A stretch of DNA of 26,690 bases, taken from the NCBI RefSeq assembly GCF_937920985.1, contig NZ_CALDXR010000065.1:1-26690 (forward strand), given 5' to 3'. The stretch's first letter is position 1; each line of letters opens with the position of its first letter. The translations under genes and the position numbers were made by a program. The notes beneath the pieces are model-generated. The model was not told the DNA's origin, searched no databases, and was given only the letters and a program-made list of their open reading frames with translations. Positions 23,079 through 26,690 of the stretch are shown here, one piece after another. Source of the DNA: an uncultured Phascolarctobacterium sp. Lineage in GTDB: Bacteria; Bacillota; Negativicutes; Acidaminococcales; Acidaminococcaceae.

Positions 23079-23547
23079 GGCCTGCTCCTTCTTTATACAG
23101 CCACATTATAACTGCATTTTCATGATTATCTTCGTAATAATTCGGGCGAATGCCCTCGCTAGCAAAGCCGCAGGTCAGGTAAACCTTCTGCGCGGCAATA
23201 TTTCCCTCGCGCACCTCCAGCGTCATCGCCGTAGCACCAAGCTCCCAGGCCTTGTTCACCAGTGCTGCCGTCAGGCGTGTACCATATCCCTGGCCACGCT
23301 CCTCCTCAGCAACAGCTACGCGGGTTATCTGTGCTTCGCCGGCCACCAGCCAGAAGCCTGCATAACCGACTAACTTACCGGCACATTCCATCACCAGATA
23401 GGTAGTCAGCTCATTAGCTATTTCATTACGCAACATATTCTCATTCCAGGCATCATAAAAGGATTGTGCCTCAATGGCAACAAGAGCCGGAATATCTGCC
23501 TCCGTCATTGCTCTGAAGCTTATTGTTGCTTGTGCTTCTTCTCCCAC
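23071..23547 (-). CDS. rimI: RimI-like ribosomal protein/GNAT N-acetyltransferase
   Basis: This 158-residue GNAT-fold enzyme resembles RimI, which acetylates the N terminus of ribosomal protein bS18. The acetyl-CoA loop EERGQGYGTRL (about 82-92) and TLEVREGNIAAQKVYLTCGF are typical. Start is taken as GTG at 23547, with GGAGG and GAGG upstream, overlapping tsaB by 28 nt; an internal ATG 13 codons later matches the usual N terminus but lacks a Shine-Dalgarno. Its place among the tsa genes is conserved in firmicutes. Confidence 0.92.
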   Translation of the reverse strand: MGEEAQATISFRAMTEADIPALVAIEAQSFYDAWNENMLRNEIANELTTYLVMECAGKLVGYAGFWLVAGEAQITRVAVAEEERGQGYGTRLTAALVNKAWELGATAMTLEVREGNIAAQKVYLTCGFASEGIRPNYYEDNHENAVIMWLYKEGAGHE

Positions 23548-24215
23548 AATTCCTCAGCCTCCGATCTTCTGATATAGTATGGCTCCAGGCCAAAAATTTT
23601 CTTATCGTTTTCTGCATCAAATTCTGCCAAGGCAGCCAAAGCAACAGAGCTGCCTTTAGGCATACGCAATGCTTCGGGTGCCACGCTGATAAAATCAGGC
23701 AGACCGTTTTTCGCGAGCTTGCTGCACTCGCCCAAAAGCAACGCAGGGGTTCCCTGCAGGGCAATTCTTTCTAATGCTTTTTCCGCACTGACAACCTCAA
23801 CAGGTGCCAGCTCTACAAGCTCACCGTTGCGCCATTCATATAAGGCCTGATAAAAATTGCCCTTTTGCGCATCCAGCACCGGTGACAGCACCCTGCCTTC
23901 AAGCTGAATATTATAGGCCATAGCCTTTAAAGTATCAACTCCATGCAAGCAGCACTGCCAGCTGTAGGCCATAGCCTCTGCCGTTGCCAAACCGATACGC
24001 AAACCGGTAAAGGAACCCGGTCCCATGCTGACAGCCAAAAGCTCAATATCCTGCTTTTGTACGCCGGTACGCTGCAGCAGCTGGTCTAATTGCGGCAGCA
24101 GTCCTTCACTGTGTGTCATCCCCATATTTATCGTATATTCAGCTAAAATTTCCTTATCACGGCATAAAGCAATCGTGCACACCTTAGTGGCCGTATCAAT
24201 TGCTAAAGTCAGCAT
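23520..24215 (-). CDS. tsaB: TsaB, t6A biosynthesis scaffold protein
   Basis: This 231-residue inactive ASKHA paralogue of TsaD forms the TsaB-TsaD core for t6A synthesis. It has the motifs LAIDTATKVCTIAL, GMTHSEGLLPQLDQLL and SMGPGSFTGLRIGLA. The ATG follows AGGAGG by 9 nt and overlaps the end of tsaE by 20 nt. Length is normal for the family. Confidence 0.97.
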   Translation of the reverse strand: MLTLAIDTATKVCTIALCRDKEILAEYTINMGMTHSEGLLPQLDQLLQRTGVQKQDIELLAVSMGPGSFTGLRIGLATAEAMAYSWQCCLHGVDTLKAMAYNIQLEGRVLSPVLDAQKGNFYQALYEWRNGELVELAPVEVVSAEKALERIALQGTPALLLGECSKLAKNGLPDFISVAPEALRMPKGSSVALAALAEFDAENDKKIFGLEPYYIRRSEAEELWEKKHKQQ

Positions 24216-24669
24216 CTTCTTCTACCTCCTGCAGCAGTTTTTCGTATCTTTCACCCTGAGCCTGCAGCACAGCACGACGGCCTTCACCATCATGCAGCAA
24301 TGTAATCTGCAGATATTCCTCCGGTAACTCCTCCTTGAACAGCTCAGCCCATTCAATCAAGGTTACGCCATCGCCTCCGGCATATTCCTCAAAGCCAATG
24401 TCTTCCAGCTCTTCCGGACGGTTGAGGCGATATAAATCAAAATGCCTTATTTCCAGCTCACGCCCCTGATAGACATTCATGATGGCAAAGGTCGGACTAT
24501 TGACATCTTCAGCCGCAGCACCCAAGGCTACAGCAACACCGCGGCTGAGCAACGTTTTGCCTGCTCCCAGATCTCCGCTCAGGCAGTACACATCACCGCT
24601 TGCTGCATGCTTGCCCAAAAGCCTTCCCAAGGCTTCCGTTGCAGCGCTGTCCTGCAAATAAATTTCCAT
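24196..24669 (-). CDS. tsaE: TsaE, t6A biosynthesis ATPase
   Basis: This 157-residue P-loop ATPase drives the TsaB-TsaD cycle. Walker A is GDLGAGKT (residues 32-39), followed by the SPTF motif and YRLNRPEELEDIGFEEY and LIEWAE. The frame is open 22 codons further upstream, but that stretch is atypical; the ATG at 24669 has GGAG 8 nt upstream and the family N terminus, so I chose it. It is first in the tsaE-tsaB-rimI-tsaD operon and lies just after the terminator of the amidase operon. Confidence 0.97.
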   Translation of the reverse strand: MEIYLQDSAATEALGRLLGKHAASGDVYCLSGDLGAGKTLLSRGVAVALGAAAEDVNSPTFAIMNVYQGRELEIRHFDLYRLNRPEELEDIGFEEYAGGDGVTLIEWAELFKEELPEEYLQITLLHDGEGRRAVLQAQGERYEKLLQEVEEDADFSN

Positions 24670-24688
24670 AACCAACTCTCCTAACATT

Positions 24689-24706
24689 TGGCAAAAGTAT
24701 TTGCCA
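24689..24706. repeat. Inverted repeat upstream of tsaE
   Basis: TGGCAAA and TTTGCCA are perfect 7-bp arms around a 4-nt centre, 20 nt before the tsaE start. It could be an operator or a small hairpin in the leader. No convincing tsaE promoter was found around it. Confidence 0.45.
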
Positions 24707-24723
24707 TAGTAATCAATAATTTG

Positions 24724-24755
24724 AAAAAGCGGCACCAGAATTACCAGTACCGCTT
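24724..24755 (-). terminator. Terminator of the amidase-GerMN operon
   Basis: On the minus strand a 9-bp stem with one G-T pair (arms 24747-24755 and 24727-24735) and an 11-nt loop is followed by TTTTTC. It begins 8 nt past the GerMN gene stop. Confidence 0.75.
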
Positions 24756-24763
24756 CTTTGTTT

Positions 24764-25300
24764 TTACAATAAAGTCGTATTACGCGTCAGCGGATCCTCA
24801 ATATCCATATGACCACTCAAGGTAATAGCCTTTTTACCTTCTATCAGAATCTGTACCCGTTTAATTTCCGGAAACTCTGTCAAGGTATTGGTAATAGCGT
24901 AGCAAAGCATCATCTCGCCATAGGAGCCTTGTCCCTTCTTGGCCAGCTCGCGCGTAAAATCAGCATAAGCAGTGCCGTCCTGCTCAATTTTAAGACTGCG
25001 AACCTTAGTGCCGATAGGTACAACATCATCCATCTTCGCGTCCTGCGGTTTAGTAGTCACCAAAGCAATCAAAGCATTTTCCGGCAAACTTTTGCCGTTA
25101 TCCTTCATCGTAATTTTTTCCGGCAACAGCTTTTCGCTGCCATCAGAAGCTGCACGATAAACAATAAAGCTGATATCCTTTTTTTCCTGCACTAAAGCAG
25201 TTGCTGCATTCTTGACATCCTCTTTAGGCGGAACATTTTCACTGCAACCGCTTGCTATTACTGCACACAAAAGCAGCATCAATAAAATTAGCTTCCTCAT
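24764..25300 (-). CDS. GerMN-domain lipoprotein
   Basis: This 178-residue protein starts with a lipoprotein signal (LLLMLLLCAVIASGC, Cys at about residue 19). The rest matches a GerMN/sporulation-GerM-type domain (about 40-170: LPENALIALVTTKP, VRSLKIEQDGTAYADFT, MMLCYAITNTLTEFPEIKRVQILIEGK). GerM proteins bind or tune peptidoglycan enzymes during spore formation in Bacillus; in non-spore-formers the role is unclear. The frame extends 16 codons further, but the ATG at 25300 has GGAGG 8 nt upstream and starts the signal peptide. It follows the amidase gene by 16 nt, consistent with a joint role in cell-wall processing. Confidence 0.9.
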   Translation of the reverse strand: MRKLILLMLLLCAVIASGCSENVPPKEDVKNAATALVQEKKDISFIVYRAASDGSEKLLPEKITMKDNGKSLPENALIALVTTKPQDAKMDDVVPIGTKVRSLKIEQDGTAYADFTRELAKKGQGSYGEMMLCYAITNTLTEFPEIKRVQILIEGKKAITLSGHMDIEDPLTRNTTLL

Positions 25301-25316
25301 TCTTGCCGCCTCCGTA

Positions 25317-26579
25317 TTATGCAAAATATTTTTCAATGCCTTCAGCAATCAGGCGCGCTGTCTTCTTTTGGAACCATTGTCCCTTCATCAAGGTCAGCTC
25401 TTTTTCATTGCTGATGAAGCACATTTCTACCAAAACTGCCGGCATACTGATACGCTTGATAACATAAAAGTTTGCCTGACGTACACCCAAATCATCTACA
25501 CCGAAATTAGCTGCCAGCTTATTTTGGATATTCTTGGCTAAGCGCAGATCATTATCAGTTTTCGGATAATAGTATGTGGAAAAGCCGCCGATATTTTTAT
25601 TGACAGAAGAATTAATATGCAGGCTGACGAACATATCTGAATTATATTTTTCGCCAACGTTTACACGTGCCTGCAGTTCCTCAGCATCACTGGCATTAGG
25701 TCCGAATACATCAACATCGGTAGTACGTGTCATATAGACCTTAGCACCCTTATCTTCCAAAATTTCTTTAACTATCTTGGTAATAGCCAGGGTGATATTT
25801 TTTTCCTTCGTACCATCACTGCCGATAGCACCCGGATCGCTGCCGCCATGACCTGCATCTAAGGTAATAATTTTACCGTCAAGACCACCGCTTGTGCTGA
25901 ACCTGCCGTTTCCTTTGATTACCGAAAACTTATCAGTATCAGATTTATTAACCGGTTTATTTACTGTTGTTTCTGTTTTGGCAGCAGCAGTATTTTTCTT
26001 ATTATCGTTTTTCTTTTTACTACTGCTCTTCTTTTTATCCGCTTTCTTATCCGCTGCGGTACTTGTTTTTATAACGGTATTTTTCTTGATACTGCTGTTA
26101 TTTTTTGTCGGACGGTTGCTTACTACCGGTCTGTTGCTTACAACGGTGGTTACGGTACCGGAACCGCTGTAGGAAGCCTGCTTAGGCGTAACATCAAGCA
26201 CTACACGGAAGGGACGGCCAGTTGCCGGATCCTTCTTCAAGACAAAGGCTTTATAATTTTTTCCCGGCACATGCTGCTTTAAAGGCACACGCACCACCGT
26301 ATAGCTTCCTTTGTCCACAATTTTCATGGAGTCAGCCAAAGAGCTTTTTACAGCCTTGCTCTGCGGCACCTGTGCTCCTTTATCAGCGTTTACCGTCAAA
26401 TTCAGCGTATTGCCATCCATATCAACAGCGTACCCTGCAGTATCCGTAACATCGACAACGATACGCAGCACGTCTGCTTTATTGACACCCCATTTTACAT
26501 CTGTTATCTGCGCCGCCTGAGCAACCGCGCCTAAAAGCATACAGCAGGCCAGCAGCGTCAGCAGGAAAATCTTGCGCAA
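25317..26579 (-). CDS. N-acetylmuramoyl-L-alanine amidase (AMIN plus Amidase_3)
   Basis: This 420-residue exported enzyme cuts the bond between peptide and glycan in peptidoglycan. After a signal peptide (cleaved near AVAQAAQ) comes an AMIN domain (about 25-130), which targets such enzymes to septal peptidoglycan, then a Lys/Ser-rich linker (about 150-215) and an Amidase_3 domain (about 230-420). Zinc ligands are visible in DAGHGG, the Glu of TKEKNITLAI and SLHINSS, and the catalytic Glu in VEMCFISNEKE. The frame has a GTG at 26588, but I chose TTG at 26579 because GAGGTGG lies 5 nt before it. The GerMN lipoprotein gene follows. Confidence 0.93.
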   Translation of the reverse strand: MRKIFLLTLLACCMLLGAVAQAAQITDVKWGVNKADVLRIVVDVTDTAGYAVDMDGNTLNLTVNADKGAQVPQSKAVKSSLADSMKIVDKGSYTVVRVPLKQHVPGKNYKAFVLKKDPATGRPFRVVLDVTPKQASYSGSGTVTTVVSNRPVVSNRPTKNNSSIKKNTVIKTSTAADKKADKKKSSSKKKNDNKKNTAAAKTETTVNKPVNKSDTDKFSVIKGNGRFSTSGGLDGKIITLDAGHGGSDPGAIGSDGTKEKNITLAITKIVKEILEDKGAKVYMTRTTDVDVFGPNASDAEELQARVNVGEKYNSDMFVSLHINSSVNKNIGGFSTYYYPKTDNDLRLAKNIQNKLAANFGVDDLGVRQANFYVIKRISMPAVLVEMCFISNEKELTLMKGQWFQKKTARLIAEGIEKYFA

Positions 26580-26629
26580 TAGTTCCACCTCGCAAACTTA
26601 TATACCCTTACTAAAGATTTTACTTCAAC

Positions 26630-26657
26630 AATATATTTTGGTAGATTGTATAATCAA
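26630..26657 (-). promoter_or_regulatory. Candidate promoter of the amidase-GerMN operon
   Basis: On the minus strand TTGATT (26652-26657) and TATATT (26630-26635) are 16 nt apart. A second possibility, TTGAAG-18-TATATA (26623-26628 and 26599-26604), would leave a very short leader and is less likely. Confidence 0.45.
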
Positions 26658-26690
26658 CTTGAACAAAAAATAAAATAAAAAATCCACAGT

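Noticed and set aside
24670..24735. 22-codon N-terminal extension of TsaE
   Set aside because: It runs through an inverted repeat and the Shine-Dalgarno and is not part of the family; the internal ATG at 24669 has a proper binding site.
1..26690. tRNA, rRNA, riboswitch, insertion sequence or prophage genes
   Set aside because: I looked for tRNA-like folds, transposase or integrase motifs and known riboswitch contexts and saw none that I could support by eye.

Overview
The window looks like the chromosome of a diderm firmicute (class Negativicutes). Firmicute hallmarks are the rapZ-yvcK-whiA operon, CIRCE-controlled groES-groEL, a SCIFF ranthipeptide with its radical SAM maturase, an ANTAR-type response regulator and GGAGG ribosome binding sites. 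A 1,840-residue type V autotransporter with an outer-membrane beta-barrel means the cell also has an outer membrane. A member of the Acidaminococcaceae such as Phascolarctobacterium would fit, but that is inference. Almost everything is chromosomal housekeeping. No insertion sequence, phage, CRISPR array, tRNA or rRNA was seen.

Layout. Positions 1-349 are AT-rich and non-coding, with a strong promoter pointing off the left edge and the terminator of the next gene. Positions 350-1971 (minus) hold the SCIFF precursor and its maturase, separated by a hairpin. Positions 2305-3823 (plus) hold a compact redox module: a 43-residue CXXC membrane peptide, a NapH-like polyferredoxin whose TTG start overlaps it, and a TlpA-like thioredoxin lipoprotein. 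bioY (minus) has a BirA-type operator over its -35 box. The autotransporter protease (4595-10117, minus) is divergent from a small XRE regulator. A long minus-strand block follows: rapZ-yvcK-whiA-polysaccharide deacetylase; bioB with its own BirA-type operator; a paired chromate transporter; groES-groEL with a perfect CIRCE; a HisKA_2 histidine kinase with an ANTAR response regulator; tsaE-tsaB-rimI-tsaD; and amidase (AMIN plus Amidase_3) with a GerMN lipoprotein.

The genes group as follows. bioY and bioB look like a BirA-type biotin regulon for uptake and the last synthetic step. rapZ, yvcK, whiA, the deacetylase, the amidase and the GerMN lipoprotein all relate to envelope or cell-wall growth. 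The tsa genes make the t6A tRNA modification. The kinase and ANTAR regulator would act by transcription antitermination on targets not visible here.

The most unusual signals are: a cluster of same-orientation DnaA-box-like sequences between tsaD and the kinase gene, built from two copies of a triplet with identical 9/12-nt spacing; a seven-cysteine SCIFF peptide; the CXXC peptide, polyferredoxin and thioredoxin module; a non-coding repeat and hairpin block after bioB; and the inverted repeats in the divergent region between the autotransporter and the XRE gene.
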